Origin: Candidatus Dormiibacterota bacterium
GTDB taxonomy: Bacteria > Vulcanimicrobiota > Vulcanimicrobiia > Vulcanimicrobiales > Vulcanimicrobiaceae
Assembly (NCBI GenBank): GCA_035532835.1
Contig: DATKQG010000095.1
Coordinates: 1 to 63,985, forward strand
Direction of reading: 5' to 3'
DNA length: 63,985 nucleotides
The first letter of the stretch is position 1. Every line of letters begins with the position of its first letter. The position numbers and the translations under genes were made by a program. Positions 1 to 8,096 of the stretch are shown piece after piece. The notes below the pieces were generated by a model. The model ran no database searches and was not told where the DNA came from. It saw only the letters and a program-made list of their open reading frames with translations.

Positions 1-441
1 CCGTTGCAGATGGTGAACGTCGCATCGACGGTCATCAACGGCGGCACGCTCTACAAACCGGAGATCGTGCACGAGATTCGCAGCCCCGACGGCAAGATCA
101 TCAAAACGATCGACCCGCAGATCATTCGCCACGTGCCCGCAACGCAAGTAGCGCTGCGTTACGTGCGCCTAGGCATGGCGAAAGTGACGGATCCGGGCGG
201 CACGGCGTACGGTGAAGCGATACCGGGATTGCCGTACTCGGGTAAAACCGGCACCGCCGAAACCGGCGTGGGCGGCAGCGGCGCGAACACGACGTGGTTC
301 ATTGCCTGGGCGCCCACGAAGCATCCGAAAATCGCGATCGCCGTCTTCGTCGATCGCAGCGGCGGCTACGGCTCCGAAGTGGCCGCCCCGATCGCGCGCG
401 AAATCATGGTGAAATACTTCCGCGTAAAAAACGCGCACTAA
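1..441 (+). CDS. penicillin-binding protein, transpeptidase C-terminus (partial)
   Basis: This is the 3' end of a class B penicillin-binding protein, a D,D-transpeptidase that cross-links peptidoglycan in the periplasm. The reading frame is open from base 1, so the start lies outside the window. The fragment opens with PLQMVNVASTVINGG, matching the conserved stretch ahead of the active-site KTG box. The KTG box itself (SGKTGTAE) is at about bases 238-261. The following TTWFIAWAP segment resembles PBP2 (MrdA) more than FtsI, but the fragment is too short to be sure. It ends with TAA at 439-441. The SxxK and SxN motifs are outside the window. Confidence 0.9.
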   Translation, partial: PLQMVNVASTVINGGTLYKPEIVHEIRSPDGKIIKTIDPQIIRHVPATQVALRYVRLGMAKVTDPGGTAYGEAIPGLPYSGKTGTAETGVGGSGANTTWFIAWAPTKHPKIAIAVFVDRSGGYGSEVAAPIAREIMVKYFRVKNAH

Positions 442-534
442 GCCGCATGGGCTCATCCCCTCCGTACGGGCGACCTCAGCCTAGCCATGGGTGCCGGCAG
501 GGCGCACGCCAGGGAGTAAGAAGCTCGCCAATGC

Positions 535-771
535 ATGTTGGGAAGATTACTGTTGTTGCTCGCCGGCGAGATGGGAATTGATCCCTCGGAGATCGATGAG
601 GAATCGAACTTTGAGACGCTCGCGACGTGGGACTCCCAGCGCGAAATCGAACTGGCGTTCATGCTGGAGCGCGAATACGGGATCGCGATCGATAGCGATG
701 AAATGACGCGCTTGCGATCGGTTCACAGTATCCGGGAGCTCCTGCATTCGCGAGGCATAGCGGACCCCTAA
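535..771 (+). CDS. acyl carrier protein
   Basis: This 78-residue protein has the size and four-helix pattern of an acyl carrier protein. The phosphopantetheine site is Ser34 in TWDSQREIE, where the usual DSL has become DSQ. Such carriers hold an acyl chain as a thioester for a partner enzyme in the cytoplasm. ATG 535 is the first in-frame ATG after a stop at 517. A purine-rich AGGGAG lies at 511-516, rather far for a ribosome site. The stop overlaps the start of the next gene by one base (TAATG), so translation of the WcbI-family gene is probably coupled to it. A similar ACP-WcbI coupling recurs at 20.2-22.2 kb. Confidence 0.8.
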   Translation: MLGRLLLLLAGEMGIDPSEIDEESNFETLATWDSQREIELAFMLEREYGIAIDSDEMTRLRSVHSIRELLHSRGIADP

Positions 772-1637
772 TGGCGGATAATCGCCCCTGCGTTGTTATC
801 TACGGAAGTTGCCAGGCGCAGTTTTTATGTTTTTTACTGCGTCAGGTGCCCTCGCTCACGCGACGCTTCGATTTTCAGATTGCCACGATCGCGGCGCCCA
901 ACGGTACGCGCGATGCGGCCTTCGAAATGCCGGCGGATGTCGGACGAGCCGTGCTCCTGTGGGAACAGTACGATCAGCGCGCGGTCCTAGAACCGCGCGA
1001 CGCGGTTTTGCGCGCCGTCCCCGCCGGCTGCCGGGTTCTTCGTTTTCCCGCAGTTGCGATGAATGCATTATGGCCGTTTCGCATCAAAGACCGGCGCAAT
1101 CGCGCGGAGGCAGCATATCCGTGGGGACGCTATCCTCAGAGCGACTGGGTAGCATCCGCGGTTGCCGAACTCGGGCTACCTTCTGAGGAATCTTACAAGC
1201 GCTACATCGAGCGCTCGCGCGCGGCAATGCCCGACCTCGAGCGCTTGATCGATCGCGATCGTGCGACGATCGCGGCTCGCGATGCAGCCTGCGACGTAAT
1301 GATGGAGGATGCTGTATTCGATCATCTTTGCGATCGTTATCAGTTCTGGACGCACGGGCATCTTGCGACCGGTCTACTCGCGATATTGTTGCAACGGCTG
1401 CTTGCAGCGAGCCGTGAAATTATCGGCGAACTCGACGAAACCGTGCTCACCGAACTCGATGCCGCCTACGCCCTTTATCCGGGCCAGGGCGAGCAACAAT
1501 TACCGATTCATCCGCTGGTCATCGAACGGCTAGGGCTGCGGTTCGTGGACGAAGACACGCGCTATCGCTGGTATGGGAATAGCTGGACCTTCGCGGAATT
1601 CACTACACGCCTCATCGCCTTCGACACGAATTGGTGA
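771..1637 (+). CDS. WcbI-family polysaccharide acyltransferase-like protein
   Basis: This 288-residue protein belongs to the WcbI family, known from capsule clusters and proposed to acylate the sugar chain. The N-terminal strand-turn YGSCQAQ (residues 11-17) carries the family Cys14-Gln15 pair. Further conserved points are the FP...LWPF segment, the GRYP segment, and His in WTHGHLATGLL near residues 190-200. It shares this layout with the two proteins at 20516-21349 and 21346-22233. It starts one base inside the ACP stop codon and is followed 2 nt later by an SGNH-type gene. The reaction is inferred from family membership; the coupling to an ACP suggests an acyl-ACP donor. Confidence 0.75.
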   Translation: MADNRPCVVIYGSCQAQFLCFLLRQVPSLTRRFDFQIATIAAPNGTRDAAFEMPADVGRAVLLWEQYDQRAVLEPRDAVLRAVPAGCRVLRFPAVAMNALWPFRIKDRRNRAEAAYPWGRYPQSDWVASAVAELGLPSEESYKRYIERSRAAMPDLERLIDRDRATIAARDAACDVMMEDAVFDHLCDRYQFWTHGHLATGLLAILLQRLLAASREIIGELDETVLTELDAAYALYPGQGEQQLPIHPLVIERLGLRFVDEDTRYRWYGNSWTFAEFTTRLIAFDTNW

Positions 1638-1639
1638 CA

Positions 1640-2488
1640 ATGAGTGAACGAACGGGCGACTTCGTCCTGGCCGATCCGGCACCCGAGACGATCAACTTCA
1701 TCGGCGACAGCCAGCTGCGGCTACTCGGCGGCAGGCTCTTCGTGGATCCACTGAAGCCCGATCGGCGCATCATTACGCAAGCACGATGGCGCCCGTACTT
1801 TCGCGCGTCGACCTTTTTTTACGATGGACGCTTCGACGAACATATGACGCGCGTCTTTTGGGATCTCAAGTGTACCGTGCGTGCCCGCGACAACCTGACC
1901 GATCTCTTCACACCGCTTACCTTACGCATCTTCAACGATGCAACCGAAGAGCTGTACTTTCGCCCTAGCGAGACGATGCCATCAACGGTCATTTCGTGTG
2001 GTGGCGTGGACTCTTGGGATATCGAGCAAGAACTGTATCCCGATTTTTCGTTCGAGGTAGAGGATCCGCCGGCGTTGTTCGATGCGTTGCCCGCATACCA
2101 AGCGCCTACGCAACTAGGGTACGGCGAGGTGCGGGCACGTATCGAAGCCCGAATTGAGCCGCTCTTCACCGGGCTACGCGCGCTGCGCGATGCCGGATTT
2201 TCTCGCTTGTACGTGCTGGGCATGCCGCCCCCGAGCCTCGAGATGCGAGAGCATTGGAAGCCTGTGCGGATGCGCTATGCCACGCGGCTCACGCTCGAGC
2301 GCATCTATAAGCGGTTCTGCGCGACGGAAGGCATTGGTTTCATCCCGATCTGGGATCTACTTTCAACAAGCGACGGGCTGCGCGATCAATCACTCTTCCG
2401 AGATGCCGAGCACTTCGACCTCAAAGCCCTACCCAGACTAATAGGCCGCGTCGACACGATCGTACACGAGCGCGATCGGCACGCATAA
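1640..2488 (+). CDS. SGNH/GDSL-like hydrolase or O-acyltransferase
   Basis: This 282-residue protein shows the two ends of an SGNH fold: block I FIGDSQLRLLGG with Ser24, and a C-terminal DAEHF with Asp255 and His258, the usual Asp-x-x-His pair. Members are esterases or transfer acyl groups on and off carbohydrates. No signal peptide or membrane segment is visible. ATG 1640 is chosen because it follows the previous stop by 2 nt; a TTG at 1631 in frame is less likely. It closes the ACP-WcbI-SGNH operon. Just after the stop is a small GC hairpin (2492-2506, CGGCGC/GCGCCG) with no T-run. Confidence 0.6.
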   Translation: MSERTGDFVLADPAPETINFIGDSQLRLLGGRLFVDPLKPDRRIITQARWRPYFRASTFFYDGRFDEHMTRVFWDLKCTVRARDNLTDLFTPLTLRIFNDATEELYFRPSETMPSTVISCGGVDSWDIEQELYPDFSFEVEDPPALFDALPAYQAPTQLGYGEVRARIEARIEPLFTGLRALRDAGFSRLYVLGMPPPSLEMREHWKPVRMRYATRLTLERIYKRFCATEGIGFIPIWDLLSTSDGLRDQSLFRDAEHFDLKALPRLIGRVDTIVHERDRHA

Positions 2489-2641
2489 CGGCGGCGCCTT
2501 GCGCCGGTGCTCAATTTGGAGCTTCTGGATCATGTGACCAAGCGCTCTCCAAGCCCAGTACATCCGCGCTACGGAAGCCCACCGGCTCGGCCTCCGTCAA
2601 CATGAATGTGCCAAGGTTTTATTGTTTACGGACCGATCCGG

Positions 2642-3295
2642 CTACGGCGCGCCTCCCACCAGCTTCGCAACCTTTGGATTGCGAATAGTGACGATCGTGG
2701 TCTTGTTCGTGGCCTGCCCAGTCACCACGGCGATGACGAACTGCTTCAGAGGTGCCGGCGGATTATATGCAACCGCGAAGTGAAATGCGCCGATGCCATT
2801 AGCCGATGTCACACCAAAGACGGCCTGCGACTTGTTCGCGGAATCGATCATCATGATATTAACGCTGGCTGTTGGCGGTAGCGGGGAACCAGATATCTGA
2901 ATGATTCCACTAACTTCAAGGGCCTCAATTCTATTGCTATGAACGAACTGATAGAGCTCTTGCACGCCATTGCTGACGCCATTTAACGAAATCGCCGCCT
3001 CACCGCCATTTTGATTTGAAAAAGTAATGTTCATCGGTTGGTAGTTATGATAGGCGGTCCACTCATTTCCGTGCAGTCTGAACGACGGGTTGGCGAGGAG
3101 ATTGGGCCCGGCGCTCCTAAGCACCACCGCCTTCTGAGGTACGCTGACGGACGGCGTTTCGGCAACCGGTGTAGGGGGCCCAGCTAGACTATGCCACATC
3201 CACAAACCGAAGAGGATCACCGGCAGCAAGAGCAGCCAATATTGAGAACGGTACCAAGGACCAGCTTCGGCCGAACCGGATTCATTCTCACTCAT
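2642..3295 (-). CDS. membrane-anchored protein of unknown function
   Basis: I do not recognise this 217-residue protein as a named family. It has a short acidic N-terminus, one hydrophobic segment at about residues 19-38 (LLLLPVILFGLWMW), a Pro-rich linker, and a C-terminal domain of about 160 residues rich in beta-prone stretches. The domain opens with NLLANPSF, a start often seen in carbohydrate-binding jelly-roll modules. The likely topology is an N-terminal anchor with the domain outside the cytoplasm. It is transcribed alone, 167 bp upstream (in coordinates) of the acyltransferase operon on the same strand. A glycan-binding role is only a suggestion. Confidence 0.6.
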   Translation of the reverse strand: MSENESGSAEAGPWYRSQYWLLLLPVILFGLWMWHSLAGPPTPVAETPSVSVPQKAVVLRSAGPNLLANPSFRLHGNEWTAYHNYQPMNITFSNQNGGEAAISLNGVSNGVQELYQFVHSNRIEALEVSGIIQISGSPLPPTASVNIMMIDSANKSQAVFGVTSANGIGAFHFAVAYNPPAPLKQFVIAVVTGQATNKTTIVTIRNPKVAKLVGGAP

Positions 3296-3462
3296 AAGCG
3301 TCGTACCTCATTCCTTGCGAACCACGAGCGCCCACGCCCGGCGCCCCGGCGCGGCATAGGCGGCCCGGTACATACCTTTGCGCTGCGATCGTAGCGTGAA
3401 CTATTTTCAATGGCGCTTCCGCCTCGGCGCACTGGGCCCTTCCTTGGTCAGGCGCGTGAAAC

Positions 3463-4023
3463 TTATAGGGCATCGATACGCGAGCGGATCTTCCGCGCTG
3501 GAATACCGGCGTTTACGGAGTACTCCTCGGTATCTTTCGTTACTACGGCGTTCGCTCCGATCACCGTACCTTTTCGCAGCGTCACCCCGGGCATAATCAC
3601 CGCACCGGCTCCGATCCACACGTCGTCTTCAATCGCGATCGCCTTGGGGAGGGACTGTCGCGCAAAGACCGGCGGCTCCCGGCCTTCAATGGGATGCATT
3701 CCCGAAGAAATCGTAACGTTCGATCCCACAAGGACGTAATCGCCCATCGTTATGCCGCCGATGGCATTGATGTACGATCCGGAGTTGCAGCCAAAGTGCG
3801 ATCCCACTCTGAGACGATCCCCGTGCACGATGGTCACCCTTGGTTGGACCCAGCAAAAGCCGCTAAGCTCTTTGAAAAACACTTTGAACGCCGCATACCG
3901 GAAGGCAAACCCGATGGTGCCCGGGAGCCCTCCTACCAGCCACATAGCAATGGATTCGCACTCGAGAAAGACGATATACGCAGGATTAACACCCTGGAGC
4001 TTGCCGCGAAGAAAGCGCAGCAT
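3463..4023 (-). CDS. hexapeptide-repeat acyltransferase
   Basis: This 186-residue protein is a left-handed beta-helix acyltransferase of the maltose/galactoside acetyltransferase type. Hexapeptide turns run from about residue 70 to 180, including GDYVLVGSNVTI, DDVWIGAGAVIMPGV and KGTVIGANAVV, and it ends in the typical AGIPARKI. His113 in SSGMHPIEG is placed like the catalytic His of the family. Such enzymes move an acetyl group from CoA to a sugar hydroxyl in the cytoplasm. It is the last gene of a tight five-gene operon (7466 down to 3463), starting 2 nt after the GtrA stop. Confidence 0.85.
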   Translation of the reverse strand: MLRFLRGKLQGVNPAYIVFLECESIAMWLVGGLPGTIGFAFRYAAFKVFFKELSGFCWVQPRVTIVHGDRLRVGSHFGCNSGSYINAIGGITMGDYVLVGSNVTISSGMHPIEGREPPVFARQSLPKAIAIEDDVWIGAGAVIMPGVTLRKGTVIGANAVVTKDTEEYSVNAGIPARKIRSRIDAL

Positions 4024-4025
4024 TG

Positions 4026-4574
4026 TTAGTTGTTCTTCCCCGTTCGGCCGCGGCGTTTTTGCTTCATTCGCTCGAACCGTTCCAGACTTCGGAGAAGAAT
4101 CCCGGGGCCAAATGTGAGATAACGATTCCCTAGGTAGCCGATCGGTAAACAGATCGGAACGGTCAGGAGTAAGCCTAGGATCGGAGTGAGATGGAAGAGC
4201 CGGACGCTTACCTCTATGACCGCCACCGAAACGAGGTAGACCACACCGGTTATAATGACATATGTTCCGGCCTGCTGCACGATCGTTCGGTCGAAGGATC
4301 GGAAATTGCAGTATTTATTGAACACAAACTGCGCGGAGACCGCGACCGTATAGCTTATGGCCAGCGCGAGCAGCCGCTCCATACGCACTGCCAACAGCAG
4401 CCAAAATGCCGCAAACAATATGGCTTCGCCTACAATCCCGATCCATATATAATTAAGGAACAATCCTAGGCTGTGCGGCGAATTCACGAACGGCGCGAAC
4501 TTCATTCGCACGCCTTCGGGCAGCCGGCGCTCGTACGCCCCATATAGAGCCGATAACACCACTTCGTATTTCAT
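4026..4574 (-). CDS. GtrA-like membrane protein
   Basis: This 182-residue protein has four hydrophobic segments (about residues 42-62, 67-90, 105-125 and 130-150) and the FVFNKYCNFRSF loop typical of GtrA proteins, plus the closing GNRYLTFG. GtrA-type proteins are thought to move lipid-linked sugars across the inner membrane or to support sugar transfer on its outer side. The N-terminus carries an extra ~35 residues compared with minimal GtrA. It overlaps the epimerase gene by 4 bp (ATGA), indicating coupled translation within the operon. Confidence 0.8.
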   Translation of the reverse strand: MKYEVVLSALYGAYERRLPEGVRMKFAPFVNSPHSLGLFLNYIWIGIVGEAILFAAFWLLLAVRMERLLALAISYTVAVSAQFVFNKYCNFRSFDRTIVQQAGTYVIITGVVYLVSVAVIEVSVRLFHLTPILGLLLTVPICLPIGYLGNRYLTFGPGILLRSLERFERMKQKRRGRTGKNN

Positions 4575-5458
4575 GTAGTGCGGCTCGCCAGGGTCGCGAC
4601 GATGCTCTGCTCGGCGTCGAGGGGGCGTCCGTGCGGGGACGTGAGCCGCTCGATCGGCGTAGGTTTCATGCCGCGCAAACCTAGGAGGTTATCGCGATCG
4701 ATCGGTAACGGAACGTGCAGCATCTGCGCGACCGAAAGGCCCAGGTTTGCTATGAAAAACGGGACGGGTATAAATATCGGCTTTACGCCAAGATGTCGGG
4801 CTAATAAAAAACATAATCGACGATAGGCTATCGGCTGCTCCGCGGCGACGGCATACACGCCGTTCGGCAGTGGCTTTTGCAGCGCGTCAACGAGAATCTC
4901 GACACAGTCGTCAATATAGATGGTTTCGACCGATTGTCGGCCGCCGTCGATCAGCGGAACGTATGCGTGTTTTGCGAGATATGCGGCGAGTGCGTGAAAA
5001 AGTCCGCCGTTGCCGATAACCAGGCCGGGACGAACACAAAAAAAACCCCGCTCTAGAAACATGCGTTCGATCGCATATTTTTGCTGCCCGTACTGCGAGA
5101 GCGCATCTCCGTCTGCGGCCATGCTGGATATGAACAACGCCTCGGCTACGCCGTTACCGATAGCCGCGTCGAGGAGGTTCGCCGCCGCCCGCAGGTTGCT
5201 CGTGAAGGCTCCCGCAGCGGCGCCGGGGCGAAGCAGCGCCCCGTGAATAAGCACGTCGACATTCGTAAATAGGTCGGCGGGAAGATCGTCAGCGGCCAGG
5301 TCGAGCCGGCGCCATTCGAAGGCCGGGTCGTCGATCGGCGCGTTAGCTCGACCGACGCCGACCACGCGCCAACCGCGCGCCAGCATGGCACGCGCGAGCG
5401 CCACGCCGATAAACCCGCTCGCACCGGTCAACAGTATGGTCCGGCGATCGCCCTTCAC
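4571..5458 (-). CDS. NAD-dependent sugar epimerase/dehydratase (extended SDR)
   Basis: This 295-residue protein is an extended short-chain dehydrogenase. The nucleotide-binding TGASGFIG is at residues 11-18. The active-site YxxxK appears as YGQQK in DALSQYGQQKYAIE, with Ser in FISSM just before it. The family interconverts or dehydrates nucleotide sugars, but the specific substrate is not visible. It overlaps both neighbours by 4 bp: the GMC oxidoreductase upstream and GtrA downstream. The pairing with an oxidoreductase suggests a two-step oxidation/reduction of a lipid- or nucleotide-linked sugar (inference). Confidence 0.8.
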   Translation of the reverse strand: MKGDRRTILLTGASGFIGVALARAMLARGWRVVGVGRANAPIDDPAFEWRRLDLAADDLPADLFTNVDVLIHGALLRPGAAAGAFTSNLRAAANLLDAAIGNGVAEALFISSMAADGDALSQYGQQKYAIERMFLERGFFCVRPGLVIGNGGLFHALAAYLAKHAYVPLIDGGRQSVETIYIDDCVEILVDALQKPLPNGVYAVAAEQPIAYRRLCFLLARHLGVKPIFIPVPFFIANLGLSVAQMLHVPLPIDRDNLLGLRGMKPTPIERLTSPHGRPLDAEQSIVATLASRTT

Positions 5459-7074
5459 GCGCGCGCCTCCGCCGCTACCGCTTTCGCGACCCGATACGCA
5501 TTCGCCATCAATGAAAGCGTCAGACCTTTCGCCGGAAGAAACGTAAACCCCGATCCGTCTGCCACATAGACGTTTTGGAATGTGCTCAACCGCCCGGACG
5601 GCGAAAGCGTATAGGGCGCGCCGGTATCTGCGAACGGAAGCGTCCCCGCATAGTGGATGCTGGCACCGTTTGGCGGGTGGACTCGCTTGACGGGGTAGGC
5701 GCCGAGTTGCCGGAGCGCGCGCATAAAGAGTCGCTCCCGTATCTCGATACGTTCCGTTTCGTGCGCGGTCGTCTCCGAAATGATCGCTAGCCGATCGCCG
5801 GTGGGTGAAACTGCATCCGGTTCACGCCTAAGATACGTCGTATTTGAATAGCCCTGCGGGTGGTGGATGCCCGCAATTAACAACCCCGAGACCGCAAACT
5901 GCAATAATTGTCGCGCGTCGCGTGCATTGATTGGGAGTTCGCGCAGCAATCTGAACAGTAACAGCGAGCGATAGGTATACAACGACGCCTGGGCGATATC
6001 ACCGTGGTCCGAATCCGGGTCGTGCAGGAGGACGAGCTGTGCGAGCCCGGTGTTGCGGTCCAGCATAGGCCTACCTACACGGCTCGGGACGACGCACGGC
6101 ATATACGTGTAGGGATTGCACAGCAGTGGCAGCTTCGTGTCCGCGTCATCGCGCGAGCGGAGCACGATTCTCGCGGAGCCGAACACACCGGCGGCTAGGA
6201 CCAAGCGCCTACAGCGGTGCGTACGCTCCCCGAGGCCGCGGATGTCGAGTGTGGAAACCTCGATGAATCCATCGCGCTCGGTAAAGCGTGTAACGAGAAC
6301 GTTTCCTTCGTATGTGAAGCGCCGGTCTCGCATGAGTTCTTCGACCAGGATCCACGGGCGCCAAGCCGCCCGCTCTGCGTCCGAATAGAAATCCATGTCC
6401 CGCAGCGTCGTTGCGCAACGCCCGTCCTTCTTTTCGGTCAAGAGCGCCAAGGCAGGACGGCCTAAGCGAAACCCGCCGGCGTGTATTTGCGGCTTTCGGC
6501 GGCTGTACCGCGCAAGCAGCGCCTCGATGGTTGGATCGGCCGGAATCGATGGCTGAATGCGCTCGAGTCCTCCATGCGTGTAGGATGCGGCATCGTCGGC
6601 AGAGCCCGAGATTCCGATCAGGTCGGAGATGTTTTGGTATGCTTGGCGCATCTCCGCAATGGGTAGAGACGCTCGTTGTAACTCGGCCTCGGAGAAGACA
6701 TTGCACCCGAGCCCCCAACCGCTGCCCAACCCTCCTAATGCAAGGCTCTCAACGGGCGCAAAAGTATCCGACCGCGTCGGTAAAAATCGGCCGACCTCGG
6801 CGATGATCGACCGCCGCGGAGGAGTTAGATGCGCGTAGCTCTCGCCAGCGTGGGTTCTGAGGCTCTCGAACTCTCGTCCGAGAAAGTAGTCGCGCTGCTC
6901 CCGGTCGGAACGGCGCAACTCAACGAACGACTGCTCCGGGATCAGACCCTGATATGTATCGTCGCGCTGGCCGCCGTCGAGCATAAGAACGCTCAAACCG
7001 GAAGAGATCAGCGAGTGCGCGGCAATCGATCCGGTCGCACCCGATCCGACGACGATGCAGTCGGTAACGCTCAT
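5455..7074 (-). CDS. GMC-family FAD oxidoreductase
   Basis: This 539-residue protein has an N-terminal FAD-binding motif VVGSGATGSIAA (residues 8-19) and ends with the GMC signature NVYVADGSGFTF followed by a conserved LTLSLMANA helix. A His in SIHYAGTLPF matches the family active-site region. GMC enzymes oxidise alcohols, including sugars, using FAD. The family is normally 500-600 residues, so this copy is full length. It overlaps the gene before it (7071-7074) and the epimerase after it by 4 bp each. In this operon it most likely oxidises a sugar moiety; the substrate is unknown. Confidence 0.85.
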   Translation of the reverse strand: MSVTDCIVVGSGATGSIAAHSLISSGLSVLMLDGGQRDDTYQGLIPEQSFVELRRSDREQRDYFLGREFESLRTHAGESYAHLTPPRRSIIAEVGRFLPTRSDTFAPVESLALGGLGSGWGLGCNVFSEAELQRASLPIAEMRQAYQNISDLIGISGSADDAASYTHGGLERIQPSIPADPTIEALLARYSRRKPQIHAGGFRLGRPALALLTEKKDGRCATTLRDMDFYSDAERAAWRPWILVEELMRDRRFTYEGNVLVTRFTERDGFIEVSTLDIRGLGERTHRCRRLVLAAGVFGSARIVLRSRDDADTKLPLLCNPYTYMPCVVPSRVGRPMLDRNTGLAQLVLLHDPDSDHGDIAQASLYTYRSLLLFRLLRELPINARDARQLLQFAVSGLLIAGIHHPQGYSNTTYLRREPDAVSPTGDRLAIISETTAHETERIEIRERLFMRALRQLGAYPVKRVHPPNGASIHYAGTLPFADTGAPYTLSPSGRLSTFQNVYVADGSGFTFLPAKGLTLSLMANAYRVAKAVAAEARA

Positions 7075-7466
7075 ACGAAGTGGCGGAGGACAAGGGTGCC
7101 TAGCGCGGCGCTTGCTACCAATCTCGCCCCAGCCCCAAACGCAGCCAGGCCCGATCGCAGGCCGGCACGCGGCGCGAAGTCGGCATAGTATTCGGGAGAC
7201 GTTTCCAAAATTGCCGACATCGCCAAAATACGTGCTCGCAGCGGCGAATCTGAACGAACCATCGCAAGGCGGCCGTCGATCGCGCTTAAGAGCCAGGGGT
7301 GGCGCAACGCAAGACTCAGGAGCCGAGATGAGGAGTCGTCGAGTTCCTCCAGGTATGCCTCGGCTCGAACGTACACTTCCAGTATTCGTTCGTGCGGCTC
7401 CCCCCCAAGGAGGTAGCGCCCGAGGAGTCGAGCTTCAAGGCGGGGAGAGACAGAATCGCGCGACAT
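7071..7466 (-). CDS. hypothetical protein preceding a GMC oxidoreductase
   Basis: I do not recognise this protein. From ATG 7466 it has 131 residues; the frame stays open up to 7634, but that longer form would overlap the divergent lipoprotein gene, so the start is uncertain. It is rich in Arg, Ala and Leu, appears mostly helical, and has a hydrophobic C-terminal stretch (LVASAALGTLVLRHFV). Its stop overlaps the GMC start by 4 bp. Small helical partners often precede GMC dehydrogenases as accessory subunits, but I see no motif that proves this. Confidence 0.5.
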   Translation of the reverse strand: MSRDSVSPRLEARLLGRYLLGGEPHERILEVYVRAEAYLEELDDSSSRLLSLALRHPWLLSAIDGRLAMVRSDSPLRARILAMSAILETSPEYYADFAPRAGLRSGLAAFGAGARLVASAALGTLVLRHFV

Positions 7467-7553
7467 TCGGCGAGCATTCTGGCTACATGACAATCTCGCC
7501 CGCTCGACGAGGGACGGGACTCGCGGGTCGGCAATCTCATCCCCGAGATAGTA

Positions 7554-8096
7554 ATGCGCTATAAATCGATCTGTTTCGTCCTCGCAGTGACGTTGTCTCT
7601 CGGCATAACCTCCTGCACGGCCAAGCCGCAGCACGTCGTCGTGACTCCCGTGGCCCCAGGCGGAGTCGTCGTCCCGGCCGGTACGAAGCCGGGGGCTTTG
7701 TACCGCGGCCTGTATGTCGGGCGCTCAAGCGACCTCACGTGCTGCCTAACGGCACCGCTCGCTACCCTTACCGCAACAAAGCATCTACCAGCGGGAAATC
7801 TAGTGCTCGTGTTCTATCTTCCCGATTCGGACGCGGCAAGCACCGGATGGTTCAAAGCCCACGGGATAGCCCTAACGGTCGTCTTCAATGGCCAGCCGGC
7901 GCGCCGCGCCTGCTGCTTTCACGGAGGGATGAACAGCGCTACCATCGAGCTGCCGGCGAAACTCCGCGGCGTCGTAGGCCCGATAACCTTTCAGTTGCGA
8001 ACCCAACCGGCTTTCGTCCCACACAATATCGATCCCGCAGGCATGAAAGACACACGATCCCTGGGCGTCATCCTTCAGCGCCTATTTTTCTATTAA
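7554..8096 (+). CDS. lipoprotein with double-CC domain
   Basis: This 180-residue protein begins with a lipoprotein signal peptide (lipobox LGITSC, lipidated Cys21). The mature domain (about residues 48-180) holds two adjacent-cysteine pairs, Cys63-Cys64 and Cys120-Cys121 (RRACCFHG), and ends with a DTRSLGVIL strand. The same pattern appears in the N-terminal periplasmic part of the O-antigen ligase-like protein at 32989-34788, where the pairs are 51 residues apart instead of 57. I know no named family for it. It sits divergently from the GMC operon and converges with the membrane protein at 8093-10033, overlapping by 4 bp. Confidence 0.75.
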   Translation: MRYKSICFVLAVTLSLGITSCTAKPQHVVVTPVAPGGVVVPAGTKPGALYRGLYVGRSSDLTCCLTAPLATLTATKHLPAGNLVLVFYLPDSDAASTGWFKAHGIALTVVFNGQPARRACCFHGGMNSATIELPAKLRGVVGPITFQLRTQPAFVPHNIDPAGMKDTRSLGVILQRLFFY

